Made by a program: the position numbers and the translations under genes. From Streptomyces sp. NBC_01296 (lineage in GTDB: Bacteria > Actinomycetota > Actinomycetes > Streptomycetales > Streptomycetaceae), in the NCBI RefSeq assembly GCF_035984415.1, contig NZ_CP130720.1, positions 930,001-994,000 of the forward strand: 64,000 nucleotides of DNA. The letters are read 5' to 3'. Under the pieces are notes generated by a model. The model did not search any database. It worked only from the letters and a program-made list of their open reading frames with translations, and was not told the DNA's origin. Below, piece after piece: positions 8,674 through 17,895 of this stretch. The number at the start of each line of letters is the position of its first letter. Positions within the stretch are counted from its first letter, which is position 1.

Positions 8674-9891
8674 TCACCAGAGCACGGGCATCCGCTCGGG
8701 GATGCGCTTCATGAACCCGGTGCGCCACACGAGCTGCTCGATCGGCACGGCGAGGTCGAGGCCGGGCAGCCGCTCGAGGAGGACCTCGACGGCGATCTGA
8801 GCGTGCCGCTTGCCGAGGGCGGTGGCGGGGCAGTAGTGGCCGCCTCCGCCGAACGACAGGTGCGCGTTCGGGTTCGGCCGGTCGAGGCGCACGGTGTGCG
8901 GGTCCTCGAACTCGGCGGGGTCGTGGTTGGCGGCCTCGACCAGGACGAGGACGAGCTCCCCCTGCTGCACGGTGACGTCACCGAGCTGCATGGTCTCGGT
9001 GGCGATGCGGGGCAGGCCGTCGGCGATCGACAGGTTGATGCGCAGCAGTTCGTCCACTGCGGCCGGGATGAGGGCCGGGTCGGCGATCAACCGGTCCTTG
9101 AGTTCGGGGTGCTGGATCAGGGACACGAGTGCCATGCTGAGGAAGCCCATGACGCTGATGACGCCCGCGCCGAACATCGTGACGCCGACGGTGGCGAGCA
9201 TCTCGTCCGTCAGGTGCGCGTAGTCGGGGTCGTCCCGCAGGGCCGCGAGTTCGGCCATGAGGCCCGTCGTCGCCGGGTCGTTGAGACGGTCGATCATGTG
9301 GCCCATGTCGCGGTCCCAGTTGATGCCCGCCGCCGGGATGGTGCGGGGGCTGTTCATGAACGCGACGTGCAGCGACCGGTAGAGGTCGGGGCCGTCGCTC
9401 TGGGGGATGCCGAGGATGTGGCAGTGCAGCCCGGTGGAATACGGGACGGTGAAGTCGCGGCGCAGGTCCCCGGGCACGCCCGTCGCGACCAACTGGTCCA
9501 CGAGCTCGTGCGCGTGGCCGGTCAGCCACTCCTCCAGCCCGGGGGCCTTCGGGTTGAGGGCCTTCATCACGGCCTTGCGCAGTCCGGCGCCCGTGATGTT
9601 CCCCATGTTGTTGACCACCTCCGGGGGGATGGTCAGCGCGTACTGGCGGGGCGCGCCCGGGGCGGACGTGTCCTTGAGGGAGAACCGGGGGTCGTCGAGC
9701 ACCTGCCTGCACAGGCGATACGAGGACACCAGCCAGGCCTCTGCTCCGGCGATGGTGCGGACCTTCTTGACCGGCTCGTCGGTGAGCAGGTGCGCGATCT
9801 CGTCGGGCAGTCGCGTGCCGTTGGCGTCGAACGGGAACCGGGTGAGCTCGTCGGCCGCGGCGGCCGGGGCGGGGTCGATGGTGGTGGTCAT
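8674..9891 (-). CDS. Cytochrome P450, CYP121-like (probable mycocyclosin synthase)
   Basis: 405 residues. From memory of the M. tuberculosis CYP121 sequence, the match is close along the whole length: [19 protein letters not shown] start, [39 protein letters not shown] and the end [13 protein letters not shown]121 couples the two tyrosine rings of cyclo(Tyr-Tyr). The I-helix lacks the usual acid-alcohol pair and has GAGVIS, as CYP121 does; the heme loop [14 protein letters not shown] keeps the CYP121 Cys-Pro. Two active-site differences are visible near the C-terminus: CYP121 Gln385-Arg386 is Met-Lys here. The start overlaps the synthase stop (ATGA). Confidence 0.92.
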   Translation of the reverse strand: MTTTIDPAPAAAADELTRFPFDANGTRLPDEIAHLLTDEPVKKVRTIAGAEAWLVSSYRLCRQVLDDPRFSLKDTSAPGAPRQYALTIPPEVVNNMGNITGAGLRKAVMKALNPKAPGLEEWLTGHAHELVDQLVATGVPGDLRRDFTVPYSTGLHCHILGIPQSDGPDLYRSLHVAFMNSPRTIPAAGINWDRDMGHMIDRLNDPATTGLMAELAALRDDPDYAHLTDEMLATVGVTMFGAGVISVMGFLSMALVSLIQHPELKDRLIADPALIPAAVDELLRINLSIADGLPRIATETMQLGDVTVQQGELVLVLVEAANHDPAEFEDPHTVRLDRPNPNAHLSFGGGGHYCPATALGKRHAQIAVEVLLERLPGLDLAVPIEQLVWRTGFMKRIPERMPVLW

Positions 9892-10604
9892 GCGGAGCGG
9901 TCCTGTTCTTCGGGTGCTTCGGCGGGGGTGATGACGGCGTGGCCCTGATTGCGCGAGGCACGCAGACCCCAGCCCCGTGCGTACAGCAGCTCTGCCAACG
10001 GCAGGGCCTGGTGGTAGCAGTTGAGCGAGGAGGAGACCCCGAGGATGGCCGGGGTGTCGAGGAACAGGGGTACCTCGGCGCACACGTACTTGATGCACAC
10101 CTCGCGCTGCAGCTCGGTGGGCGGTTGGCCGTTCAGCTTGTCGGCGAGGAAGCGTGCCGCGAGTTGGTCGCACACCTCGCGGAACTCGGGGTCGTCGGTC
10201 ATGAGGGTGTCGAGCCGGGAGCGGATGCGCTGGTAGGCCGGCAGCTCCAGGAGCGCGGACATGGGCCGTCCGCGCAGCCGCTCTCCTTCGGGGTCGAGGG
10301 TGGCGACGGCAGCGGTGACCTTGGCGCGGACGCCGCGGAGGTTCTTCACCGCCTTGCGCTGCGCTTCGACCTCGGGATAGCCGAGGGCCACGAACATCTC
10401 GGCCACGTGCATGTCGGTCCAGATGAGATCGACCTGCCGGAAGTGTTCGAGCCCCCACCGGGCGAGATCGAGCACCCGGTCGTGGGTGAAGTACGAGTTC
10501 CCGGAGGAGATGCCTATGACGGCGTGGTCACCCTCGTCGTGGATCACCTGGCAGTGAGGCGTATAGGGACGGACGGCGAAGATGCCTTGAATGGCAGTCG
10601 TCAA
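9888..10604 (-). CDS. tRNA-dependent cyclodipeptide synthase, probable cyclo(Tyr-Tyr) synthase
   Basis: 238 residues from a TTG start with GGGG 11 bp upstream; an in-frame GTG at 10673 would give 261 residues without a visible RBS. It carries the CDPS hallmarks: catalytic Ser in GISSGNSYF, the Tyr/Glu pair in [17 protein letters not shown], and Tyr in [15 protein letters not shown]. Long stretches ([28 protein letters not shown]) match my memory of M. tuberculosis Rv2275, which makes cYY from two Tyr-tRNAs. It is translationally coupled to the CYP121-like gene. Confidence 0.92.
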   Translation of the reverse strand: MTTAIQGIFAVRPYTPHCQVIHDEGDHAVIGISSGNSYFTHDRVLDLARWGLEHFRQVDLIWTDMHVAEMFVALGYPEVEAQRKAVKNLRGVRAKVTAAVATLDPEGERLRGRPMSALLELPAYQRIRSRLDTLMTDDPEFREVCDQLAARFLADKLNGQPPTELQREVCIKYVCAEVPLFLDTPAILGVSSSLNCYHQALPLAELLYARGWGLRASRNQGHAVITPAEAPEEQDRSA

Positions 10605-10928
10605 CGTGAGTAATTCCCCTGCACCGCGAGTCCCAACAGGGCCTTGTGCCCTGGGTGTGGCGGCGCGAGACACGACGGTAGCCGAGAAACCATCAGATGA
10701 TCTAGAGCTACCGGCTGGTTACTCTACGGATTTCGTTGTGGTCGGCGGCATGCCCCGAAGGCGGGCGGGCGCTGACGGCACCGACGGTTTACCCACAGGT
10801 CACCTGCTCGACATTCGCCCGGATCTGCGGATTCCGGCACCTGGCCGCGCGTCGTCACGCGGTCGGCGACCCGCCCGTCTGTAGCCTGTCGGTCCGGCGG
10901 CACACCGACCCACTCCGTGGAGGCCCGA

Positions 10929-11399
10929 ATGACCCGTGTGCGCAGGCGCATCCTGCCTGCGGCCGCCGTGATCGCGGCTCTCGCGCCGGGTGCCACGGCG
11001 TGTTCGGGCGACACCACGCCCTCCGACGTCGCGTCGAAGGCGGCCTCCGCCGTGGCCTCGGTGGGAGCGGATCTGAATGCCGCGGCGGCCGAGGCGAAGA
11101 AGAAGCTCGACGGCGTGAAGGACGGGGTGGACGCGAAGGGCGACGTCCGGCTCAGAACACCGTCCAAGGACGCCGACGGGCACGCCTCCGTACGGGTCAC
11201 GGTGTCCAACACCGCCACGAGCACGAAGTCGTTCGCGGTCCAGGTCGATTTCCGCGACACCGGCGGGAACCTGCTCGACACGGTCGTGGTCACCCTCTCG
11301 GACGTCGCCCCAGGGGCAGCCGGTGAGGGAACGGCCCGCAGCAACCGGGGGCTGTCGGGCGACGTCAAAGCCGACATGGGAACCGCTCTGCGTTACTGA
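10929..11399 (+). CDS. Putative secreted lipoprotein
   Basis: 156 residues. The N-terminal basic segment, hydrophobic run and ATACSG give a plausible lipobox with Cys near residue 25. An Ala/Lys-rich helical segment follows, then a beta-rich C-terminal domain (HASVRVTVSNTATSTKSFAVQVDF) like the FxLYD/DUF4352 type extracellular domains. ATG at 10929 is chosen because GGAGG lies 6 bp upstream; the in-frame GTG at 10917 has none. Function unknown. Confidence 0.75.
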   Translation: MTRVRRRILPAAAVIAALAPGATACSGDTTPSDVASKAASAVASVGADLNAAAAEAKKKLDGVKDGVDAKGDVRLRTPSKDADGHASVRVTVSNTATSTKSFAVQVDFRDTGGNLLDTVVVTLSDVAPGAAGEGTARSNRGLSGDVKADMGTALRY

Positions 11400-11462
11400 A
11401 CCCGCGGCGGGTTCCGGGCCGCATCCGCGTTCGCCGCCGTGGTTCCCGGGTAGGCGGTTCGC

Positions 11463-12473
11463 GTGAGCTATGTGACGCGAGGCAAGGAGTACTCCCGCGA
11501 CGACCGGTACCTCACCACCCGGATCACCGCCGACGGACGCGACGGATTCCCCGTGGAGCCCGGGCGCTACCGTCTGGTGGTCAGCCGTGCCTGTCCCTGG
11601 GCCGGCCGGGCCGTGATCGTACGGCGGCTCCTCGGGCTGGAGGCGGCTCTGCCCATGGCCGTCGCCGGACCCCTGCACGACGAGCGCAGCTGGCGGTTCG
11701 ACCTCGATCCGGGGGGCCGCGACCCGGTGCTCGGGATCGAGCGCCTGCAGGAGGCGTACCTCGCCCGCGATCCGGGCTACGACCGGGGCATCACCGTACC
11801 GGCGATCGTGGACGTACCGACCGGTCAGGTCGTGACCAACGACGTTCCGCAGATCACGATCGACCTGTCGCGGGAATGGAAGCCGTACCACCGCAACGGC
11901 GCGCCGGCGCTCTACCCGCCCGCGCTTCGGCCGGAGATCGACGCGGTGAACGAGGCCGTGTACCGGGACGTGAACAACGGCGTCTACCGGGCCGGGTTCG
12001 CCGGGTCGCAGGAGGCGTACGCCGATGCGTACGAGCGGCTGTTCGGCCGGCTCGACCGGCTCTCCACACGGCTGCAGGGCTCGCGCTATCTCGTCGGGGA
12101 CACGATCACGGAGGCGGACGTGCGGCTGTTCACCACGCTCGTCCGGTTCGATGCCGTCTACCACGGCCATTGCAAGTGCAACCGGCAGAAGCTGTCCGAG
12201 ATGCCGGTGATCTGGGCCTACGCCCGGGACCTGTTCCAGACACCCGGATTCGGCGACACGGTGGACTTCGACCACATCAAGAGGCACTACTTCACCGTGC
12301 ACGACGACATCAACCCGACCGGGATCGTACCCCTCGGCCCGGACCTGTCGGGCTGGCTCGAACCCCACGGCCGCGCAGCCCTGGGCGGGCGGCCGTTCGG
12401 CGACGGCACACCACCCGGCCCCGTCACGGCCGCGGAGGCCGTCCCGGCCGACCACACCCCGCTCACCCCGTGA
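11463..12473 (+). CDS. Glutathionyl-hydroquinone reductase / Xi-class GST family
   Basis: 336 residues, GTG start. Features of the ECM4/GS-HQR family: [16 protein letters not shown] with the catalytic Cys around residue 47, [11 protein letters not shown] (the Ser/Thr-containing glutathione-site stretch), and a helical C-terminal GST domain with [37 protein letters not shown]-like text. Actinomycetes normally use mycothiol, so the thiol substrate may differ. The next gene starts 12 bp downstream, suggesting co-transcription. Confidence 0.88.
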   Translation: [336 protein letters not shown]

Positions 12474-12485
12474 GCCGGTGACGAC

Positions 12486-13208
12486 ATGCCCGTGCACGTC
12501 GGCACCTCCGGGTGGCAGTACCGGGACTGGGCAGGGGTCCTGTATCCCCCAGACCGGCCCCGGCGGTTGTGGCTGGAGACGTACGCGGAGCACTTCGGCA
12601 CCGTGGAGTGCAACAACGCGTTCTACAGGCTGCCTTCCCCCGAGACGTTCGCCCAGTGGCGGGAACGCACGCCCCAGGGCTTCGTCATGGCCGTGAAGGC
12701 CAGCCGGTACCTGACGCACATCAAGCGACTGCACGACCCCGAGGAACCGGTCCACCGGCTGATGGCCCACGCGGCCGCCCTGGGCGACCGGCTGGGGCCG
12801 ATCCTGCTCCAGCTGCCGCCCACCTTGCAGGCCGACCCGGAGGTGCTGGACGCCTGCCTGGCCTGTTTCCCCGCCGGCATCCGCGTGGCCGTCGAACCGC
12901 GGCACGAGTCGTGGTGGACCGCCGATGTGCGCACGGTCCTCACCGAGCGCCGGGCCGCCCTGTGCTGGGCCGACCGCGGTTCACGCCCCGTGGCCCCGCT
13001 GTGGCGGACCGCCGACTGGGGATACGTACGGTTCCACGAGGGGCGGGCCGATCCGGCACCCCGCTACGGTCGGACGGCGCTGCGCTCCTGGGCAGACCGG
13101 ATCGCCGACACCTGGCCCCCCGACGCCGCTGTCTTCGCCTACTTCAACAACGACGCGGGCGGGGCCGCCGTCGTCAACGCCCGCGCCTTCACCCGACTGG
13201 TCCGGTGA
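12486..13208 (+). CDS. DUF72 (YecE-family) protein
   Basis: 240 residues. It begins VHVGTSGWQYRDW and continues with FGTVECNNAFYRLPSPETF, RTPQGFVMAVKASRYLTHIKRL, ILLQLPPT and VEPRHESWW, the conserved landmarks of the YecE/DUF72 TIM-barrel family. The ending AYFNNDAGGAAVVNA is also typical. The biochemical function of the family is not settled. It follows the GST-like gene by 12 bp. Confidence 0.9.
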   Translation: MPVHVGTSGWQYRDWAGVLYPPDRPRRLWLETYAEHFGTVECNNAFYRLPSPETFAQWRERTPQGFVMAVKASRYLTHIKRLHDPEEPVHRLMAHAAALGDRLGPILLQLPPTLQADPEVLDACLACFPAGIRVAVEPRHESWWTADVRTVLTERRAALCWADRGSRPVAPLWRTADWGYVRFHEGRADPAPRYGRTALRSWADRIADTWPPDAAVFAYFNNDAGGAAVVNARAFTRLVR

Positions 13209-13249
13209 CCGGCCGGGCGCCCCTCCGACCGGCGGATCCGAGTACGGGA

Positions 13250-13471
13250 TCAGCCTGCGGAGCCCCGCTCCCGGTGGCGGTTCGCACGTGCCGGCTCGGT
13301 CGCCTCGTTCGGCCGGTCCAGTCGGCTCGCCTCGTCGGTGTCCGCCGCTCGGACGGGCGGCAGGTCCTTGCCGTCGGCGCCGGCCCGGGGCGCCACGTGC
13401 GGGGCGCGACGCCGGTCCTTGTCGTCGTGGCCGTGCAGGGGAACGCCTCCGGCGCCGCCTTGGTCTTCCAT
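13250..13471 (-). CDS. Small hydrophilic hypothetical protein
   Basis: 73 residues, Gly/His/Arg/Asp-rich and without hydrophobic segments, so probably disordered. A GAGGAGG lies about 8 bp before the ATG, which is the main support. No family recognised. It sits in the 386-bp space between the DUF72 and DUF6328 genes. Confidence 0.4.
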   Translation of the reverse strand: MEDQGGAGGVPLHGHDDKDRRRAPHVAPRAGADGKDLPPVRAADTDEASRLDRPNEATEPARANRHRERGSAG

Positions 13472-13594
13472 GGCCCGTCCCTCCTCGTACGTCGTACGGT
13501 CCCCGATGCCCGGCGCCTGCCCCGACGCCGCGGCCGAAAACCTGCGGCCACCCTGCGCGGCCGGCCGTTCACGCGGCGTACGAGGCGGCGCGCC

Positions 13595-14068
13595 TCACCC
13601 GTTCCCGGCCTTGCTGCGCAGGAGCAGGCTCGGCATGACCAGCCAGCAGATCGCGAACCAGCCGGTGACACATGCGGTCACCGGCCAGGCGATCCAGTGC
13701 GAGGTGGCGACCCGCAGCAGGAGCAGCACCGAGAAGGTCACGGTCAGCGCGAGGAGCACGATGCCGACGGACACGAGATGGCCCGCCGCCCTGACCAGCT
13801 GCGGCTTGAGGTGGTGCCCGGCCAGCAGCTGGTGGTACGCGACCGGGGCGATCAGCGTCCCGGTCGCCAGAGCGCCCAGCGCCACCGTCACCACGTACAG
13901 GCCGCGGTCGAAGTGGCCCAGCTCCTCGAAGCGGGCCGTGAAGGCGACGCTGAGCAGGAACCCGAACAGGATCTGGGCCCCGGTCTGGGCGACGCGGACC
14001 TCTTGCAGCGTCTCGTTCCAGCGGCGGTCGGCCCGCTCCGCCGGCGTCTCGTCCCGATCGTCCGGCAT
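13595..14068 (-). CDS. DUF6328 family membrane protein
   Basis: 157 residues from the ATG at 14068, which has GGAGG 9 bp upstream; the frame stays open 31 codons further. The N-terminal block RRWNETLQEVRVAQTGAQILFGFLL is the family signature, and four hydrophobic segments follow (about residues 33-52, 62-82, 98-120, 125-145). The role of the family is unknown; in Streptomyces it often neighbours small stress-linked genes. Confidence 0.8.
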   Translation of the reverse strand: MPDDRDETPAERADRRWNETLQEVRVAQTGAQILFGFLLSVAFTARFEELGHFDRGLYVVTVALGALATGTLIAPVAYHQLLAGHHLKPQLVRAAGHLVSVGIVLLALTVTFSVLLLLRVATSHWIAWPVTACVTGWFAICWLVMPSLLLRSKAGNG

Positions 14069-14298
14069 GGGAGCCGACCTCCTCCGCATAGGGAACGGCC
14101 GGTCACTCGTACCCGCCGCTCGCGAGCCTAATCCGACGGCGTGCCGGGGCCTCGGCGACACGGTGTCGGCGAGTTGGGCCTCCGCCGGCTGCTCCCGGCC
14201 GGGCGGCGCTGATTGAGACGCTTCCGCCCGGGCAGGCGCCCCCGGTACGAGAGGAGCCCGCGGCGGCGAAGCCGCGCGACCGAACGAGGTGTCCCCCG

Positions 14299-14856
14299 AT
14301 GCGTATCGCCTTCCTCACGGCGCCCGAGGGCGTCGAGGAGATCGAACTGACCGAGCCCTGGCAGGCCGTTCTCGACGCCGGTTGGAACCCGCGGCTGGTG
14401 TCCACCCGGCCAGGCCGCGTCCGCGCGTTCCGGCACTTCGCCCCCGGGGACACGTACGGCGTCGACCACGTCCTGGCAGGTGCCGCGGAGGAGGCCTTCG
14501 ACGCACTCGTGCTGCCCGGCGGCGTCGCCAACCCCGATGCCTTGCGGATGAACGAGCTGGCCGTCGGTTTCACCCGGAGCTTCTTCGAGGCGGGCAAGCC
14601 CGTCGCGGCGATCTGCCACGCGCCCTGGACGCTGGTGGAGGCGGACGTCGTGCGGGGCCGGACCCTCACGTCCTGGCCCAGCCTCGCGACCGACATCCGC
14701 AACGCGGGCGGCACCTGGGTGGACGAGAAGGTGCACGTCTGCCACGCGGAGCCCGCCACGCTGGTCACCAGCCGCAAACCGGCGGACCTGGAGGCCTTCT
14801 GCGGCGCGTTCGTGAAGGAGTTCGCCGCATCCGGCGCAGCGGTCGGCAGCACCTGA
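14299..14856 (+). CDS. DJ-1/PfpI family protein (type 1 glutamine amidotransferase-like)
   Basis: 185 residues. Starts MRIAFLTAPEGVEEIELTEP, has DALVLPGGVANPDALR and the nucleophile elbow AICHAPW with Cys near residue 107, followed by RTLTSWPSLATDIRNAGGTWVD. This is the PfpI/YhbO branch, whose members are glyoxalase III/protein deglycase-like or proteases. Monocistronic by appearance. Confidence 0.9.
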   Translation: MRIAFLTAPEGVEEIELTEPWQAVLDAGWNPRLVSTRPGRVRAFRHFAPGDTYGVDHVLAGAAEEAFDALVLPGGVANPDALRMNELAVGFTRSFFEAGKPVAAICHAPWTLVEADVVRGRTLTSWPSLATDIRNAGGTWVDEKVHVCHAEPATLVTSRKPADLEAFCGAFVKEFAASGAAVGST

Positions 14857-14914
14857 CGGCCCGCCACCGCCACCGCAACACCCCATGGACGAGGCCCCCG
14901 AACGGAGGCCCACC

Positions 14915-15685
14915 ATGTCAACAGGCACACTCATCGCCGTCATCGTGCCCGTGGCGGTCGTGCTGTGGATGCTGTCGCGGCGACGCCATCTGCAGGACCG
15001 GTTCGGACCGGAGTACGAGCGCACGGTCGAGCAGGAGGGCGGGCGGCCGGCCGCACCGAAGGTGCACGCGACGACAGAAGAGCTCACTGCTCGCCGAGGG
15101 GGCCTCCCTGCCCTGGTCCGTGCCGTCCGCCAGGTCCGCGCCGAGGCCGCGGCCGCCGGACACCGCATCCGCGAGGAGATCCGGGCGGGCCGCGACCCGG
15201 CGCTGCGGACCGTCCTCGCGGAGGACAGCACGGCCTGTACGGGCGTCCTGCTGGCCATGGCCGGGACGGGCCTCCACATGGCGACCGGGCAGATGGCGTA
15301 CGAGGCGTCCGCTTCCATCCTGATCGGCGTCCTGCTGGTCTACGTGGCGTACACGCTCGGCAAGGGTGCCCGCGCCCGGTTGATCGGCGAGGCGGCCGAC
15401 CCCGAGGTGCAGCGCGCGGTGAACGAGCTGCTGCAGCAGCAGCCGGAGATCGACTCCGTCACCTCCTTGCTGACGATGCGCCTGGGTCCGGACTCCGTGC
15501 TGCTGGCTGCGAGCGTCGATCTGACGGCCGGGTACGACAGTGAGACCGTCGAGGACGCGATGGTCCGCATCAGGGCCGAGCTGCAGGGGCGCCGGCCCGA
15601 GCTGGACCGGGTGTTCCTCGATGTCACGGACGCCGCGGCAGCCCGCCGCGCAGCGGGCCGCGACCGGGGCCCGGCGAGGGCCTGA
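14915..15685 (+). CDS. Chimeric protein: membrane-anchor N-terminus joined to the C-terminal half of a CDF cation transporter
   Basis: 256 residues from the ATG with GGAGG 6 bp upstream. Residues 1-45 (one TM helix, then RRRHLQDRFGPEYERTVEQEGG) match a different Streptomyces family of single-pass proteins. From about residue 65 on it reads as the second half of a cation diffusion facilitator: GRDPALRTVLAEDSTACTGVLL, the membrane pair ASASILIGVLLVYVAY, then LIGEAADPEVQRAV and the cytoplasmic dimerisation domain. TM1-4, including the first zinc-site helix, are missing. Likely a deletion fusion; whether it works is unknown. Confidence 0.75.
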   Translation: MSTGTLIAVIVPVAVVLWMLSRRRHLQDRFGPEYERTVEQEGGRPAAPKVHATTEELTARRGGLPALVRAVRQVRAEAAAAGHRIREEIRAGRDPALRTVLAEDSTACTGVLLAMAGTGLHMATGQMAYEASASILIGVLLVYVAYTLGKGARARLIGEAADPEVQRAVNELLQQQPEIDSVTSLLTMRLGPDSVLLAASVDLTAGYDSETVEDAMVRIRAELQGRRPELDRVFLDVTDAAAARRAAGRDRGPARA

Positions 15686-15831
15686 ACCGCTCTCCCGTAC
15701 CGCGTCCGCTCCTCGATGCGGGTAACTCTCGGCGGCGCGCCGTCCCGCTTGGTCGGTGGTGGTGACGCCGGGTGCCAGGCTGGCCGACAGGCCGTCGGCC
15801 GGCCGGTCCGTCGTCGCTTCTGGAGGCCCTG

Positions 15832-17499
15832 GTGTCGCTCACTGACCCGTTGTCGGCAGCGGTGGAGGAGCAGGACGAAGAGCGGGTCACCGGTCGACGG
15901 GTGCGGGCGGGGTCACATGTGCTGCGCCTGCTGTCGACCACCGACCACAAGGTGATCGGCAACATGTACCTGGTCACCGCCTTCGGCTTCTTCCTGTTCG
16001 CCGGCGTGCTGGCCCTCGTCATGCGGGCGGAGCTGGCCCGGCCCGGCCTGCAGATCGTCTCCGCCGAGCAGTACAACCAGCTCTTCACCCTGCACGGCAC
16101 GATCATGATGCTGCTGTTCGCTACCCCGACGTTCACGGGCTTCGCCAACGCGATCATGCCGTTGCAGATCGGCGCCCCGGACGTGGCCTTCCCCCGCCTG
16201 AACGCCTTCACGTACTGGGTGTACCTCTTCGGGGGTCTCACCGTGATCAGCGGGCTCCTGACCGCGAACGGATCCGCCGCCTTCGGCTGGTTCGCCTATG
16301 CCCCGCTGAACGCGGCGGCGTACTCCCCCGGTGTGGGCGCCGACCTGTGGGTGATGGGGCTGGCGGTGTCGGGGCTGAGCACGATCCTCGGTGCGGTGAA
16401 CTTCATCGCCACGATCGTGTGCCTGCGAGCGCCTGGCATGACCGTGTTCCGGATGCCGATCTTCACCTGGAACGTGCTGTTCACCTCGATTCTGGCGCTG
16501 CTGGCGTTTCCGGTGCTCACGGCGGCGCTGCTGGTTCTGGAGGCGGACCGGAAGTTCGGGGCGCACGTCTTCGACGCGGCGTACGGCGGCGCGCTGCTGT
16601 GGCAGCACCTGTTCTGGTTCTTCGGCCATCCGGAGGTGTACATCGTGGCGTTGCCGTTCTTCGGGATCGTCAGCGAGATCATCCCGGTGTTCAGCCGGAA
16701 GCCGATCTTCGGCTACGCCGCCCTGGTCGGTGCGACGATCGCGATCACGGGTCTGTCCGCGACGGTGTGGGCCCATCACATGTTCGCCACCGGCGCGGTG
16801 CTGTTGCCGTTCTTCTCCCTGCTGTCGTTCCTCATCGCCGTTCCGACCGGGGTGAAGTTCTTCAACTGGATCGGCACGATGTGGGGCGGGTCGCTGTCGT
16901 TCGAGACGCCGATGCTGTGGTGCATCGGATTCCTGGTCACGTTCCTGCTGGGCGGTCTGACGGGGGTCCTGGTGGCCTCGCCCCCCATGGACTTCCATCT
17001 CACCGACAGCTATTTCGTGGTCGCTCACCTGCATTACGTGCTCTTCGGCACGATCGTGTTCGCCACCTTCGCCGGGTTCTACTTCTGGTGGCCCAAGTTG
17101 ACGGGCAGACTGCTCGACGAACGCCTGGGGCGGATGCACTTCTGGACCCTGTTCACCGGCTTCCAGCTGACGTTCCTCGTCCAGCACTGGCTGGGCGAGC
17201 AGGGCATGCCCCGCCGGTACGCCGACTATCTGGCGGCCGACGGGTTCACCCTGCTCAACACGCTCTCCACCATCGGATCCTTCCTCCTGGGGCTGTCCGT
17301 GCTGCCGTTCGCCTACAACGTGTGGAAAACGCATCGCCACGGCTGGCGCGTGGACGTGGACGACCCGTGGGGGTGGGGCCGGTCCCTCGAGTGGGCCACT
17401 TCCTGCCCGCCGCCCCGGCACAACTTCGAGGCCCTGCCCCGGATCCGGTCGGACTCGCCCGCCTTCGACCTGCACCACCCCGAAGTGGTGCCCCGATGA
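15832..17499 (+). CDS. ctaD: Cytochrome c oxidase subunit I (second copy type)
   Basis: 555 residues from GTG 15832, which has GGAGG 5 bp upstream. Twelve-helix heme-copper oxidase core with [10 protein letters not shown], the Tyr-His pair in [19 protein letters not shown] for CuB, and [11 protein letters not shown] for the heme a/a3 ligands. It reduces O2 to water. Subunit II (ctaC) and III (ctaE) genes are absent from the locus, so this is probably a paralogue of the housekeeping aa3 subunit. The stop overlaps ctaF. Confidence 0.93.
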   Translation: MSLTDPLSAAVEEQDEERVTGRRVRAGSHVLRLLSTTDHKVIGNMYLVTAFGFFLFAGVLALVMRAELARPGLQIVSAEQYNQLFTLHGTIMMLLFATPTFTGFANAIMPLQIGAPDVAFPRLNAFTYWVYLFGGLTVISGLLTANGSAAFGWFAYAPLNAAAYSPGVGADLWVMGLAVSGLSTILGAVNFIATIVCLRAPGMTVFRMPIFTWNVLFTSILALLAFPVLTAALLVLEADRKFGAHVFDAAYGGALLWQHLFWFFGHPEVYIVALPFFGIVSEIIPVFSRKPIFGYAALVGATIAITGLSATVWAHHMFATGAVLLPFFSLLSFLIAVPTGVKFFNWIGTMWGGSLSFETPMLWCIGFLVTFLLGGLTGVLVASPPMDFHLTDSYFVVAHLHYVLFGTIVFATFAGFYFWWPKLTGRLLDERLGRMHFWTLFTGFQLTFLVQHWLGEQGMPRRYADYLAADGFTLLNTLSTIGSFLLGLSVLPFAYNVWKTHRHGWRVDVDDPWGWGRSLEWATSCPPPRHNFEALPRIRSDSPAFDLHHPEVVPR

Positions 17500-17882
17500 A
17501 GGCGGAGGCTTGGCTGTTCAGCGGTGTGGCGGTCTTCTTCGCCGTCACCGGCGGCGTCTACGCGGTGTTCTCCGGTGATCCTGCGGGGATTGCCGCCCTG
17601 GCGGTGTCGTTCCTCATGTCGGCGCTGGTCGCCGCGTTCCTGTGGCGGCAGTACGGCCGCGGCGGCCGACGGCCCGAGGACACCGCCGATGCGGAGATCC
17701 GTACGGGCGGGGGCAGGGAGTTCTCGTTCCCCGCGAGGAGTTTCGCGCCCGTGATCACCGCCGTCGGTACGGCGCTCATGGGCATCGGCGCCGTTCAGGG
17801 GCTATGGCTGGCCCTCATCGGCGGCGGCGTGGTGATTCCCGGACTCTACGGATTCGTGTTCCGCCCGGGCCGGGACGCCTGA
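17496..17882 (+). CDS. ctaF: Cytochrome c oxidase subunit IV (actinobacterial CtaF)
   Basis: 128 residues with four hydrophobic stretches (residues 3-25, 30-48, 85-105, 107-122) and the actinobacterial subunit IV pattern: [19 protein letters not shown] at the start and [12 protein letters not shown] in the loop. ATGA overlap with ctaD shows coupling. It ends 13 bp before the convergent qcrB stop. Confidence 0.85.
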   Translation: MKAEAWLFSGVAVFFAVTGGVYAVFSGDPAGIAALAVSFLMSALVAAFLWRQYGRGGRRPEDTADAEIRTGGGREFSFPARSFAPVITAVGTALMGIGAVQGLWLALIGGGVVIPGLYGFVFRPGRDA

Positions 17883-17895
17883 TCCCGGCACCGGG

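Noticed and set aside
13189..13671. 160-codon minus-strand frame overlapping the small ORF
   Set aside because: Arg-rich shadow overlapping the ends of the DUF72 and DUF6328 genes.
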